NCBI RefSeq assembly: GCF_011762485.1
Contig: NZ_JAAKGI010000025.1
Coordinates: forward strand, 293,228 to 357,227
DNA: 64,000 bases
From: Yeosuana marina
GTDB taxonomy: Bacteria > Bacteroidota > Bacteroidia > Flavobacteriales > Flavobacteriaceae
Direction: 5' to 3'
Position numbers and translations under genes: made by a program. The first letter of the stretch is position 1, and each line of letters opens with the position of its first letter. Of this stretch, positions 51,873-61,315 are shown piece after piece. The notes beneath the pieces were generated by a model. That model was not told the origin of the DNA. It made no database searches and was given only the letters and a program-made list of their open reading frames with translations.

Positions 51873-52274
51873 TTATTTTGATATGTTAATTGATTCAATA
51901 ATATTTGATTTTACTACCTCTGTAGTTCCGAATGAATTTAATGCGCTTTGTGCTTCTTTTAAACTTGTTGATATACCTGATGCTTTACCGCTATTGGTTA
52001 TCACATTCCATGTATAAATTTTAACTTCTTCATTCTCATTTGTTGAAGACGTTGGAATAATGTTCTTTTTTATAATCCTAGCGTTGTTTGTTAACATGGT
52101 TATTTCTTTATTTACATCTTCTATACTTAGACTAGTCCCTGTAAAAACTCCCATTTTTGTTTCTATGGTCCATTTATAAACTTGGGTGGTATTGCTTTTT
52201 AAGTTTGCTTTCATTGTATTGGCATATAACTTATTTGATGCTATAGTGTCTGATGCAAAAATTGATTTGTTCAT
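51873..52274 (-). CDS. Small protein with two copies of a WxxxTxxG repeat, unknown
   Basis: A 133-residue protein without signal peptide. It has two related segments of about 45 residues: VYKWTIETKMGVFTGTSLSI plus EDVNKEI, and IYTWNVITNSGKASGISTSL plus KEAQSAL. Both run strand, turn, strand and helix, so they look like a duplicated small alpha-beta domain. No family recognised. It is first of the small-gene run after the kinase, with a near-consensus -7 box (CACCTTTG) upstream on the minus strand. Confidence 0.7.
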   Translation of the reverse strand: MNKSIFASDTIASNKLYANTMKANLKSNTTQVYKWTIETKMGVFTGTSLSIEDVNKEITMLTNNARIIKKNIIPTSSTNENEEVKIYTWNVITNSGKASGISTSLKEAQSALNSFGTTEVVKSNIIESINISK

Positions 52275-52487
52275 TATTTTTCGGTCCTATATCTTAATAT
52301 AAGAATACTACAAAGGTGATGCTGAAAGAAGGGTTTTATGTTACAGTATTTTGGTTGATTCTTACAGAATTCCTATTCAAAGCTGGTTTTAAAATTGTTT
52401 TCTGTGATTGAGAATATAAAATGCCTCAAAAAAGCCCACGTTTAAGGACTTTAGGACTTTTCAAAAATTGATGTGAAGTATAAAATT

Positions 52488-54275
52488 TTAATTAACTGGA
52501 AGATAAACAGTAAAAACAGAGCCCACATTAATCTCGCCTTTGGCAAAAATATACCCTTTGTGATTATCAACAATCTTTTTACAAATTGAAAGCCCGACAC
52601 CAGTACCTGAATATTCTTTTTTGTTATGAAGTCTATTAAATAATTCGAATATTTTTTCGGCATACTTTTGGTCAAAACCAATGCCATTGTCAGTAAAAGT
52701 AATTTTATGGTAAAAACTTTTAGACGCTTTTAATAAATCAGGGGTATCGTTTGCTTTTACTTTTGTATAGTTTATTTTAATAATTGGTACCGTTTCTTCC
52801 TTACTATATTTTAAAGAATTACTTAATAAATTTGAGAATAATTGCTGTATCTGAAATTCTATCACCGTAGCTTTTGGCAAGTTGTCACATGTAATTTTTG
52901 TTTTTTTTTCTGAAATAATTTCGGCCACATCCTGTTTGGCATTTTCAAAAAGATCATTTAAATCTGCACTTACAAATTCCTTATCAGGCTTATTGGTTCT
53001 TGAAAACTGAAGTAAATCATCTATTAATAAACGCATCCTTGCAGCTGCTGATTTAATACGCTCTAAATATAGACGTCCTGAATCTGAAAATTTAGCACCC
53101 TCCTTTTCTTCTAACCTAGAAATAAAGGTTTGTATTTTCCGCAAAGGTTCTTGTAAATCATGGCTCGCCGCATAGTTAAAAGCAGAAAGTTCCTTATTAT
53201 TTCGTTCTAGTTCTAAATTATGTTCTTCAAGCGTTAAAATACTTTCTATCTCATCAGTAATATCACTGGTATTACCTATTAATCTTTTTTGCCCATCAAC
53301 ACTATAGAAGGCTTTTGCATATGCCTTTAGATATTTTATTGAACCGTTTTTTTGAATAATTCTATAGTTTGTTACGGGCAACTCTTCAACATCAATCATT
53401 TTATCCAAATCTTCAGCAAACTTGTCCACATCTTCAGGGTGAACAAATTTCAAAAAATTATCGAAAGTAGCTTCAAACGATTGAGGGTCTTTACCTAAAA
53501 GGCGGTACAGATTATCTGAATAGGCAAACTTATTAGAATCTATATGCCAAATCCAGTTACCATGGTTGCCGATAATTTCTGATTGATTTGTAGATTCTTT
53601 AAAGATTAATAACTGGTCGTTTTTTGCTTTTATGTTTTTTAAGTCATTACTAATCTTATTATAGGCTATAATAATTAATATAAGGGTAGCTAGTAACACT
53701 GAATAAAAAAATAATGGCGTAAACTGCAAATCACTTTGGTTTTCTTTTTGACGAATATTGAGCAGTTTATTTTCTAATTCAAACATAACAGTAGACTGAC
53801 GCCTGATACTATCTATTATTATTTTTTCTTTAAAATAAAGCGTTTTAAATGCTTCGGTATTTGTTTCATCATTTTTAACAAAAACATTGGTTTTAGAAAA
53901 GTTAGAGAAAAGGCTGTCGGTTAATATCTTTAAAACCTTTAAGTTTTCCTGTTGTTCAGAATTTACTTCTATAAGGCCTTTTAGTCTTAGAAAAGAATTG
54001 TTAACTTTTTTATACGTATTTAAATAGGGCTTTAAATAAAAAGTGTCTTTTGTTGCTATATAATTTCTGTATCCACTTTCAGCATCTCTTAAATAAGAAA
54101 CTATTTGCTCTAATTCAACATTAACTTTATAGGTTTTAATAACTACTTCTGTAGAATCTGTCAAATTAGAGATATGCCTGTATGTAAAACCTCCTATTAC
54201 AAGAATAACAAACAAACTCAATAAAAGAATGAATCTTAAAAATGATGTTGATTGAACTAAATATTTCTTTTTCAT
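52488..54275 (-). CDS. CHASE3-PAS sensor histidine kinase
   Basis: A 595-residue membrane kinase. Helix 1 at about 14-32, a periplasmic helical CHASE3 domain at 35-185 (EQIVSYLRDAESGYRNYIAT), helix 2 at about 188-206, a PAS_3 domain at about 230-345 (WIWHIDSNKFAYSDNLYRLL, FVHPEDVDKF), HisKA with FNYAASHDLQEPLRK (His372) and an ATPase domain with NLLSNSLKYS, DNGIGF and TGVGLSICKK. This design resembles phytochrome-like kinases working with small Rcp1-type regulators. The response regulator overlaps its start by one base, so the pair is a coupled two-component system. Confidence 0.95.
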   Translation of the reverse strand: MKKKYLVQSTSFLRFILLLSLFVILVIGGFTYRHISNLTDSTEVVIKTYKVNVELEQIVSYLRDAESGYRNYIATKDTFYLKPYLNTYKKVNNSFLRLKGLIEVNSEQQENLKVLKILTDSLFSNFSKTNVFVKNDETNTEAFKTLYFKEKIIIDSIRRQSTVMFELENKLLNIRQKENQSDLQFTPLFFYSVLLATLILIIIAYNKISNDLKNIKAKNDQLLIFKESTNQSEIIGNHGNWIWHIDSNKFAYSDNLYRLLGKDPQSFEATFDNFLKFVHPEDVDKFAEDLDKMIDVEELPVTNYRIIQKNGSIKYLKAYAKAFYSVDGQKRLIGNTSDITDEIESILTLEEHNLELERNNKELSAFNYAASHDLQEPLRKIQTFISRLEEKEGAKFSDSGRLYLERIKSAAARMRLLIDDLLQFSRTNKPDKEFVSADLNDLFENAKQDVAEIISEKKTKITCDNLPKATVIEFQIQQLFSNLLSNSLKYSKEETVPIIKINYTKVKANDTPDLLKASKSFYHKITFTDNGIGFDQKYAEKIFELFNRLHNKKEYSGTGVGLSICKKIVDNHKGYIFAKGEINVGSVFTVYLPVN

Positions 54276-54721
54276 TAGAGTCTCAATAAAAAGTTGTCCT
54301 TATTTAAGGCATTGGTATGATATTGCCAATTAATAGAAACCACTTCTGAAAGTACTTTTTTAAGTTTTTTAAAGTCGTTTGGTTTTTTTATATAAATATT
54401 TGCTCCCAACACAAAGGTTTTTTCTATATCTTCTTCTGAAGCTGACGTAGAATAAATGGCAATAGCAATTCCAGACATTTTATCACTGGTTTTAATTTCT
54501 CTTAAACATTCTATTCCTGTTTTTTTGGGCATGTTTAAATCCAGAAAGAGGACGTCGGGCATAAGTGATTCATCGTCATTTAAATAATTCATAAGCTCTT
54601 CACCATCATTGAACGTATTGACTCTTGTATTGATTTTTAATTCGTCAAAAGCATCTGTAAAAAAAAGAATGTCATCTTCATCATCATCTGCAAGAATTAT
54701 ATGGATGTAATCTGTATGCAT
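54275..54721 (-). CDS. Single-domain response regulator (Rcp1-type)
   Basis: A 148-residue receiver with the acidic cluster ILADDDEDD, the phospho-acceptor VLFLDLNMPKKTG and the switch region IYSTSASEEDIE, then KKPNDF for the signalling Lys. It has no output domain. It overlaps the kinase gene by a single base and would serve as relay or modulator. The AraC-type gene is 15 bases upstream. Confidence 0.93.
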   Translation of the reverse strand: MHTDYIHIILADDDEDDILFFTDAFDELKINTRVNTFNDGEELMNYLNDDESLMPDVLFLDLNMPKKTGIECLREIKTSDKMSGIAIAIYSTSASEEDIEKTFVLGANIYIKKPNDFKKLKKVLSEVVSINWQYHTNALNKDNFLLRL

Positions 54722-54736
54722 AAACTATTAATATAA

Positions 54737-55303
54737 CTAGTTAGGTTTTTTTTGGGCTATTTCCCTTCTTTTAAAAATAATCCGTTGAAAAGCAGAAGGC
54801 GTTATACCCGTTGTGTTTTTAAACTGTGTACTTAAATGTGCGACACTTGAATAATTTAGTTTAAAAGCTATTTCGGTTAAATTTAATTCTGTATTTAAAA
54901 GGAGTTGTTTTGAATATTCTATTTTTTGAATAATAATAAAGTTTTCTATGGACGAATATGTGATTTCTGAAAACAGATTGGAAAGATACCCGTAACTGTG
55001 CCCTAGTTTTTCAGATAAATACACCGAACTTTTCACTTTCAAATCGGTGTCTTCATTGAAAACCATATTTATAATGGCGTCTTTAATTTTTTGAACCAAA
55101 ATACCTTTCTGACTTTCTACTATTTCAATTCCGTAATCGTTTAAAGACTCATTTAGTGCAAGATATTCCTCTGGTTCTATTTTTTTCAAAAGTTCTACCT
55201 CACCAAAACCTAAGATTTTGTATTCCAAGTTTAGCTCATTGAACTTAGACTCCAATACTTTTTTGCTGACTGTATTAAAATCGAATTTTAAGAAAAGTTT
55301 CAT
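54737..55303 (-). CDS. AraC-family transcriptional regulator
   Basis: A 188-residue protein. The N-terminal about 90 residues form a small domain rich in strands (LKFDFNTVSKKVLESKF) of unknown ligand. Residues about 90-185 are the AraC helix-turn-helix pair: SEKLGHSYGYLSNLFSEIT and NLTEIAFKLNYSSVAHLSTQ with FKNTTGITPSAF. It is first in the unit with response regulator and kinase, so it may be the output of the phosphorelay, governing the stress genes downstream. Confidence 0.9.
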   Translation of the reverse strand: MKLFLKFDFNTVSKKVLESKFNELNLEYKILGFGEVELLKKIEPEEYLALNESLNDYGIEIVESQKGILVQKIKDAIINMVFNEDTDLKVKSSVYLSEKLGHSYGYLSNLFSEITYSSIENFIIIQKIEYSKQLLLNTELNLTEIAFKLNYSSVAHLSTQFKNTTGITPSAFQRIIFKRREIAQKKPN

Positions 55304-55414
55304 ATTAAAATGTGTTAACTTTCATTAAAATGCTAACAAGTAAAGGTAGTGAAGGGTTTCGTATAAACGACTGTTTATTTGTTTTTTAAATAGTTTTAAA
55401 CAAGTGCATTTAAG

Positions 55415-56533
55415 TTATAACAGTTTCATTTTTCTTAGTTTCCTCCATGCTTTTAGCCTATTTCTAACGGTACTTTGCAGATGCTTATCAATTGGTTCTC
55501 CCATTAAAAATCCATAGGCGTGGTATTCTGGAGTATTGTCAAAAATAATTTTTAATGTAGCCACAATTGGCAATGCCACAATCATACCAGCTATACCCCA
55601 AAGCATGGAAAAAACTATAAGCGACAAAATTGCTATAAAAGCATTAATACTAACTTTAGAACCCGTTATTTTTGGTGTTATAAAATTACCTTCTAAAAAT
55701 TGTATAAAACTAAATATGGCAATAACACCAAAAGCATACCAAGCTGAATCTTTAGTTGCTAACGCAACAATTGCTGGTAATAATGATCCAATAAAAATGC
55801 CTACATAAGGTATTAACAATAAAAATGCTGCCAAAAAGCCAAAAAAGAAAGGATTTCCAATTCCTAACAACAGTAACCCAATACTATTTAAACAGCCAAC
55901 AATTATAATGACCTTTATTAATCCCAATAAATAATTTTGTTGAATTCTATATACTTTCCTAATCATTCGGTTTAAAAATGCTTTTGGCTTATTTCTAAAT
56001 AATTTATAATAAAAGACTCTGAAAAATCGCCTGTAGTACAAAAAGAAAAACAGATAAATAGGTATTAAAACAAAGTAGCTGAATATAAACCCAGACTGGT
56101 AGATAAATCCACCAATTTCATCAAATCGCCCTTTTAGTAAACTTTCAAGTCTTAAATCTTTTGTGAATAACGAACTTCTTCTACTTATACCAAAAGTGTC
56201 ATACGTAAATTCTATAAAGTTATAGTAAAGCGTTGTTAATTTTGCTATATAGATGTCACTGTTATTAATTAAGGCGTTAAGTCGAAAATAGACTATTGCA
56301 ACTAATAAAGCTGTAACACATAATATTATTGTTATGGAGCACAAAGACGCAAATAAGCGATTGCACCGCCATCTTTTTTCTAGAAACTTTTGAATAGGAA
56401 ATATCATAATTGCCAATATAGACGCATATAATATAGGTATGATTAATGATTTTAATATATATAATATAAAAACAACGGCGATAAACGAAAGTAAGCTAAA
56501 AGCGCTGTGTGTAATGTGGTTTTTTACATTCAT
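55415..56533 (-). CDS. AI-2E family transporter
   Basis: A 372-residue membrane protein with about eight helices, of the UPF0118/AI-2E family. The N-terminal hydrophobic start, the cluster FLLLIPYVGIFIGSLLPAIVAL and the C-terminal ITGSKVSINAFIAIL followed by IAGMIVALPIVATLKII are typical. Despite the name, most members in Bacteroidota have unknown substrates; some act as Na+(Li+)/H+ antiporters. Context with Trk and stress genes fits ion or osmotic balance. Confidence 0.88.
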   Translation of the reverse strand: MNVKNHITHSAFSLLSFIAVVFILYILKSLIIPILYASILAIMIFPIQKFLEKRWRCNRLFASLCSITIILCVTALLVAIVYFRLNALINNSDIYIAKLTTLYYNFIEFTYDTFGISRRSSLFTKDLRLESLLKGRFDEIGGFIYQSGFIFSYFVLIPIYLFFFLYYRRFFRVFYYKLFRNKPKAFLNRMIRKVYRIQQNYLLGLIKVIIIVGCLNSIGLLLLGIGNPFFFGFLAAFLLLIPYVGIFIGSLLPAIVALATKDSAWYAFGVIAIFSFIQFLEGNFITPKITGSKVSINAFIAILSLIVFSMLWGIAGMIVALPIVATLKIIFDNTPEYHAYGFLMGEPIDKHLQSTVRNRLKAWRKLRKMKLL

Positions 56534-56634
56534 ATAGTCATAAAAAAACTACCTAAAGATAAATTACATATATTGTTCACTAACCAACCAATAGTATAGG
56601 AACTGTATTTTCTCTAGGCAGTATTTTTTTTAAA

Positions 56635-56841
56635 TTATTTTAAAGATTTACTTCCAATAAAACTTATAAGAATAGCCGCAAGACCTAGCCCGATAGTTAT
56701 ATATGAATTGGTATTATCTTGAGTTGTAATGTCAAGTGAACCTATACTTAATGAGGCTTCCGGAGCAATCATTGTGTAAATTCCGTAAACCAATAGTCCA
56801 ATACCGGCTACCAACAAAATAAATTTTATATTCTTATTCAT
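56635..56841 (-). CDS. Small two-helix membrane protein (DUF3185-like)
   Basis: A 68-residue protein with helices at about 5-24 (FILLVAGIGLLVYGIYTMI) and 47-63 (SYITIGLGLAAILISFIG), joined by a polar periplasmic loop (APEASLSIGSLDITTQD). It resembles DUF3185-type small stress proteins. A TAnnTTTG box lies 54 bases upstream of its start. Confidence 0.65.
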   Translation of the reverse strand: MNKNIKFILLVAGIGLLVYGIYTMIAPEASLSIGSLDITTQDNTNSYITIGLGLAAILISFIGSKSLK

Positions 56842-57117
56842 AATCTTAAATAATAAATCGTTTAGTTTATAAGTGTGTTCAACACCTTGTGATACAAAGT
56901 TATGCTTGAACGCCCCTCCTTTCGTTACACAATTCTCAATGATTATTACAAAATTTTAATAAAGAACAAGATTATATAAAAAAACGGCCTTAATAAAAGC
57001 TAACATTTAGTGCTTAAAAAAATTGTGGAAAGAAACACTAAAAATTACTAATACCTATTGCTCCAAAAGAAAGGTTTGAATAAAATTTGAGCTTTAACAA
57101 CTAGCGTGAATAATTTA
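56842..57117. other. Intergenic region with a minus-strand promoter
   Basis: About 276 bases between two small membrane protein genes. CAAAGTTA at 56895-56902 reads TAACTTTG on the minus strand, an exact TAnnTTTG match placed for the 68-residue gene. The remaining sequence is AT-rich with no gene, repeat or hairpin that I would defend. Confidence 0.5.
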
Positions 57118-57375
57118 TTAATAAAAAATCAATAAATAAAGAATCACAAAAACTGCCACCTTCAATAAAGTTTCTACACCAGATGTAGTTCTGTAATGGT
57201 AACTTTTAACTTGCTGTCTAATACCAAAAACTGAATTGGCTTCAATGTTTTCTAAATTAGACTTTGCAATAATTTGATAATTTGAATTTAATATTCCTTC
57301 TGGTTTAATATATTCTTCAATTTTTCTTGGTTCAAATGTGGTTTCAATACCCTGTCTTGATATTACTAATTCCAT
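57118..57375 (-). CDS. Small C-terminally anchored protein, unknown
   Basis: An 85-residue protein with a polar body (SRQGIETTFEPRKIEEYIKP) and one C-terminal membrane helix (VETLLKVAVFVILYLLIFY). It would be a tail-anchored protein facing the cytoplasm. No family recognised. It ends about 150 bases after the Trk genes' region start, but reads from its own upstream region. Confidence 0.6.
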   Translation of the reverse strand: MELVISRQGIETTFEPRKIEEYIKPEGILNSNYQIIAKSNLENIEANSVFGIRQQVKSYHYRTTSGVETLLKVAVFVILYLLIFY

Positions 57376-57525
57376 GACAATAAATTTAATTGGTTATATA
57401 ATCACGACGTTTTAAACATTGATTTGTTACAATCGCAATCACACATAACTCATTAAAAAACAAGCAACAAACTCTGAAAATACTTATGAATACTGATGTT
57501 TTAAAAAGAAAAATAAATTTTTATT

Positions 57526-59019
57526 TTATCTATTTCTCCAGAAAAAAGGAGTGAATAAAATTAAAACTGTAAAGAGTTCTAAACGCCCAATAAGCATTAA
57601 AAAGGAGGCCCACCATTGTGCTAAAATCGGCAGTGCAGAATAATTATTTACAGGCCCAAACAAACCTAAAGCTGGCCCAATATTTCCTAAACTCGAGGCA
57701 GATAACCCAACGGCCGATTGGAAATCAATTTCAAACATCGAAAACACTAAAGCTCCAACAATAAAAGACAGCATATAGAGAATAAAAAATGCCAAAATAT
57801 TAAATACGATATCCCCCGAAATAGCTTTTGAATTATATCTTACAGGTACAATAGCGTTAGGATGTAATGTGCGCTTAAATTCTAAAAAGCCGTTTTTTAT
57901 CATAATTAAATGACGAACCACTTTGACACCTCCAGAAGTACTCCCTGCAGACCCACCTAAAAACATAAGACCGAAAAAGAAGACGATTAAAAATGGAGTC
58001 CACATGGTGTAATCAGCAGAGATAAAACCTGTTGTTGTAATAACTGATATTACCTGAAACAAACCATGCCTGATGGCACTTTCTGCTTCTCCATAAATCA
58101 TAGGATGGTCAACGGATGACAAAGAAACATCAGCTCTAAAATAAATTTCAGCAGCCGCAATTAACGAGAAAATCACAATAAATTTAAAGTACAGTTTAAA
58201 TTCTTCGTCTTTTATAATCTTTTGAACTTTTCCTTTAAATGCAAAATAGCTTAACACAAAATTAGTACCTGCCAAAAACATAAAAAGAATAACGATGTAT
58301 TGTATAAGTGGCTGCCCATTCCAATAAGCCAAACTTGCGTTTTTAGTGGAAAAACCACCAGTTGATAAGGTAGACATAGCATGATTGATAGCATCAAAAA
58401 ATGACATACCTGCTAATTTTAATAAAATAGTTTCAGCAGCAGTATATCCAAAATAAATAAGCCAAAGACGTTTAGCTGTATCTGTAATTCTTGGATGTAA
58501 TTTATCTGTACTTGGCCCAGGAGCTTCGGCCGCAAAAAGCTGCATCCCTCCAATTCCCAGCAATGGTAAAATAGCAATCGCTAAAACAATAATTCCCATA
58601 CCACCAATCCAATGGGTTAAACTTCTCCAAAATAAAACACCCTTTGGAATAACTTCTATATCATTTAAAATAGTAGCTCCCGTGGTTGTATAACCAGACA
58701 TCGTTTCAAAAAAAGCATTTGCAAAACTGGGGATACTTTCGGTAAACATATAAGGCAACGTACCAGAAAGAGTCATGATTACCCATCCAAAGGCTACCAC
58801 AATATAACCTTCGCGCTTATTCATTTCCTTGGTATGGAATCTGGTATAAAACATGGCAAAACCACCCAACGCTAAAGTTAATAGGCTTGCTAGTAATAAT
58901 TGAAATGTTACGCCATCTTTATAAATTAAACTAACTAGAGTTGACAATAACATAAAGCCACCATTAAATAATAATAGTAGACCAAACAAATGACATATAA
59001 TTTTATAATTCAGTTTCAC
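57526..59019 (-). CDS. trkH: Potassium uptake protein TrkH (channel subunit)
   Basis: A 497-residue K+ transporter with four pore repeats. Selectivity-filter segments are visible: SGYTTTGATIL, STLSTGGFSTKN, VITTTGFISAD and the last loop SASSLGNIGPALG. GGSAGSTSGGVKVVRH is the family's conserved loop. It works with TrkA, which lies 12 bases upstream in the same direction, to import K+ and adjust turgor. Confidence 0.96.
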   Translation of the reverse strand: MKLNYKIICHLFGLLLLFNGGFMLLSTLVSLIYKDGVTFQLLLASLLTLALGGFAMFYTRFHTKEMNKREGYIVVAFGWVIMTLSGTLPYMFTESIPSFANAFFETMSGYTTTGATILNDIEVIPKGVLFWRSLTHWIGGMGIIVLAIAILPLLGIGGMQLFAAEAPGPSTDKLHPRITDTAKRLWLIYFGYTAAETILLKLAGMSFFDAINHAMSTLSTGGFSTKNASLAYWNGQPLIQYIVILFMFLAGTNFVLSYFAFKGKVQKIIKDEEFKLYFKFIVIFSLIAAAEIYFRADVSLSSVDHPMIYGEAESAIRHGLFQVISVITTTGFISADYTMWTPFLIVFFFGLMFLGGSAGSTSGGVKVVRHLIMIKNGFLEFKRTLHPNAIVPVRYNSKAISGDIVFNILAFFILYMLSFIVGALVFSMFEIDFQSAVGLSASSLGNIGPALGLFGPVNNYSALPILAQWWASFLMLIGRLELFTVLILFTPFFWRNR

Positions 59020-59031
59020 GAAGCAATATTT

Positions 59032-60381
59032 CTAAAAGAAAAAACTTTCAATTTTATGAATGGATTGTGGTAAACAACAAACAACAACCTTATCTCCTGC
59101 CTTCACTCTAAAATCTCCTAGGGCAACCATGCCTTCATCTTCTCTAATAACACCACCAATAATTGCTGTTAGTGGAAAATCAAGATCTTTGATGAGTTTG
59201 TTACAGATTTTCGATTTAGAATTTACAACAAATTCTAAAAGCTCGGCATTCATACTATTAAGTTTGGTCATAGCAACCACATCTCCTCTTCTTATATATC
59301 TAAAAATACTATTGGCCGCCAAAAGCTTTTTGTTAATTAGGGTATCGATACCTATAGAATGTGATAATTCAAAATAATCCATGTTCTCAACAAGAGCAAT
59401 GGTTTTTTTAACGCCTCTGTTTTTTGCTACCAAACTTGAAATAATGTTTGTTTCAGAATTTCCTGTAACGGCAATAAAAGCATCCATATCGCCAATGTTT
59501 TCTTCTTCCAGTATTTCAACATTTCTTCCATCACCATTAATCACTAAGGCGTTTGGTAATCGGTCTGCAAGTTCAAAAGCTCTTTCTTTATCTTGTTCAA
59601 CAATTTTAATATTAAACTTTCCTTCAGTTAAGCTCTTTGCTGTTTTTCTTCCAATTCTTCCGCCACCCAAAATCATAACATTCTTAATTTCAGCTTTAAA
59701 CAAGCCTGCTAGTTTACATAATTCTTCATCACCACCTTTAGAGGTTATAAAGACAACATGATCGCCTTCATTTAATATAGTGTCCCCTCTAGGTATGATT
59801 GTTAAATGAGATCCATAACGCTGAATGGCTATTGGAACAAAATGAATCTCTGGAATAATTTGTGCGGCTTCTTTAACCGATTTTCCATTAATTCTGGCTG
59901 TTTTTTTTAAGTTTAAACCAAGCATGGTCAAGGCTCCATTTTCAAACTCATATGTATCATTAAAAACCGATTGATTTAAAAGTAACTCAATCTCTTTTGC
60001 AGCCAGAGATTCTGGCGAAATAAGCTCGTCAATTCCAAATTGCATAAAACCTACTTTACCCTTATAATCAATAAATTCTGTATTTGATATTCTGGCAATT
60101 GTTTTTTTTGCTCCAAGTTGTTTTGCTAATACGCATGCAGTAATATTTGTTGACTGAGATGAGGTTACTGCAATAAATAACTCAGTACTGTCCACATTAG
60201 CTTCAGTTAGTAAACCAATCGATGTAGCATCCCCTTTTAAAACTTTTATATCAAGATGTGTTTCTGCATAAATAAGGCTGTCTTTCTTTGGATCGATTAA
60301 GGTTATTTCTTGTGATTCATAGGACAATAATTTTGCCAAATGAAATCCAACTTCTCCTGCTCCAGCTATTATTATTTTCAT
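59032..60381 (-). CDS. trkA: Trk system regulatory NAD-binding protein TrkA
   Basis: A 449-residue cytoplasmic regulator with two TrkA-N/TrkA-C halves. The first NAD motif is IIAGAGEVGFHLAKLL, the second VMILGGGRIGRKTAKSL. Each half is followed by an RCK C-terminal domain (LNLKKTARINGKSVKEAA; LEFVVNSKSKICNKLI). It binds nucleotides and gates TrkH. Confidence 0.96.
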   Translation of the reverse strand: MKIIIAGAGEVGFHLAKLLSYESQEITLIDPKKDSLIYAETHLDIKVLKGDATSIGLLTEANVDSTELFIAVTSSQSTNITACVLAKQLGAKKTIARISNTEFIDYKGKVGFMQFGIDELISPESLAAKEIELLLNQSVFNDTYEFENGALTMLGLNLKKTARINGKSVKEAAQIIPEIHFVPIAIQRYGSHLTIIPRGDTILNEGDHVVFITSKGGDEELCKLAGLFKAEIKNVMILGGGRIGRKTAKSLTEGKFNIKIVEQDKERAFELADRLPNALVINGDGRNVEILEEENIGDMDAFIAVTGNSETNIISSLVAKNRGVKKTIALVENMDYFELSHSIGIDTLINKKLLAANSIFRYIRRGDVVAMTKLNSMNAELLEFVVNSKSKICNKLIKDLDFPLTAIIGGVIREDEGMVALGDFRVKAGDKVVVCCLPQSIHKIESFFF

Positions 60382-60563
60382 GTTTAGTTAATATAATCGT
60401 GGCTAATATAATATAAATTATAGATGACTGATTAATAAATCGTTGTAAAAAGGTTTTTAATGTTTATCTAAAAACTATTGTATTCAAAAAAAATATTAAG
60501 ACATTAATTCTGTCAATATTTATTTTGCCATTCATGGAATAATTTAAAGTAAAAAAAAATATG

Positions 60564-60571
60564 TAGGTTTG
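60564..60571 (+). promoter_or_regulatory. Candidate -7 box of the menG-porT unit
   Basis: TAGGTTTG is an exact TAnnTTTG match located 14 bases before the TTG start codon of the methyltransferase gene. This spacing gives a leader of roughly 10 bases, normal for Bacteroidota. Confidence 0.55.
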
Positions 60572-60585
60572 TCAAAAAAAAGAAA

Positions 60586-61314
60586 TTGTCGAAAATTACA
60601 CCTTATAAAAATAGTGAATTAGGAAAAAAAGAACAGGTTACAAAAATGTTCGATACCATTTCTAAAAACTATGACGGACTAAACAGAGTTATTTCATTTG
60701 GAATTGATGTTAAATGGCGAAAAAAAGTTGTTAAGATTGTTGAAAAAACACATCCTAAAACAGTTTTAGATATCGCCACAGGAACCGGTGACTTAGCCAT
60801 TGCTCTTGCAAAAACAGATGCCAATAAAATTATTGGTTTTGATATTAGCAGTGGCATGTTGGAAATTGGAAAACAAAAAGTTGTTAAAAGCAACCTGCAA
60901 AACACTATTGAAATGGTTTTAGGAGATTCTGAAGACATGCCTTTTGAGGACAATACCTTTGATGCTATTACCGTTGCATTTGGAGTTCGTAACTTTGAAA
61001 CTTTAGAAAAAGGGCTCTCTGAGATTTTAAGAGTATTAAAACCTAATGGTATTTTTGTTATTTTAGAAACATCGGTTCCTACAAAAACACCATACAAACA
61101 GGGTTATAAATTATACTCGAAATACATATTACCATTGATTGGAAAACTATTTTCAAAAGACAGAAGTGCTTATCAATATTTATCTGAATCAGCATCTGTT
61201 TTCCCATATGGTGAAGCGTTAAACAATATTTTAACTAAAATTGGGTTTATTAGTGTTAAAGATTTTCCGCAAACATTTGGAGTTGCTACGATCTATACAT
61301 CATCAAAACTATAA
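60586..61314 (+). CDS. menG: Demethylmenaquinone methyltransferase (UbiE/MenG), TTG start
   Basis: A 242-residue SAM-dependent methyltransferase for the last step of menaquinone synthesis. Motifs: MFDTISKNYDGLNRVISFG, the SAM loop LDIATGTGDLAIAL, VAFGVRNFE and the C-terminal FGVATIY. No in-frame ATG precedes Met22; the 21 residues before it (SKITPYKNSELGKKEQVTK) resemble known flavobacterial MenG N-termini, so the TTG at 60586 is the better start. The porT gene begins one base after the stop codon. Confidence 0.94.
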   Translation: MSKITPYKNSELGKKEQVTKMFDTISKNYDGLNRVISFGIDVKWRKKVVKIVEKTHPKTVLDIATGTGDLAIALAKTDANKIIGFDISSGMLEIGKQKVVKSNLQNTIEMVLGDSEDMPFEDNTFDAITVAFGVRNFETLEKGLSEILRVLKPNGIFVILETSVPTKTPYKQGYKLYSKYILPLIGKLFSKDRSAYQYLSESASVFPYGEALNNILTKIGFISVKDFPQTFGVATIYTSSKL

Positions 61315-61315
61315 T

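Noticed and set aside
52451..52687. Open frame overlapping the kinase C-terminus
   Set aside because: It lies in another frame of the kinase ATPase domain, whose conserved motifs explain the sequence.
61241..61315. Longer N-terminus of PorT overlapping menG
   Set aside because: The extension reads inside menG in another frame and would hide the signal peptide beginning at 61316.
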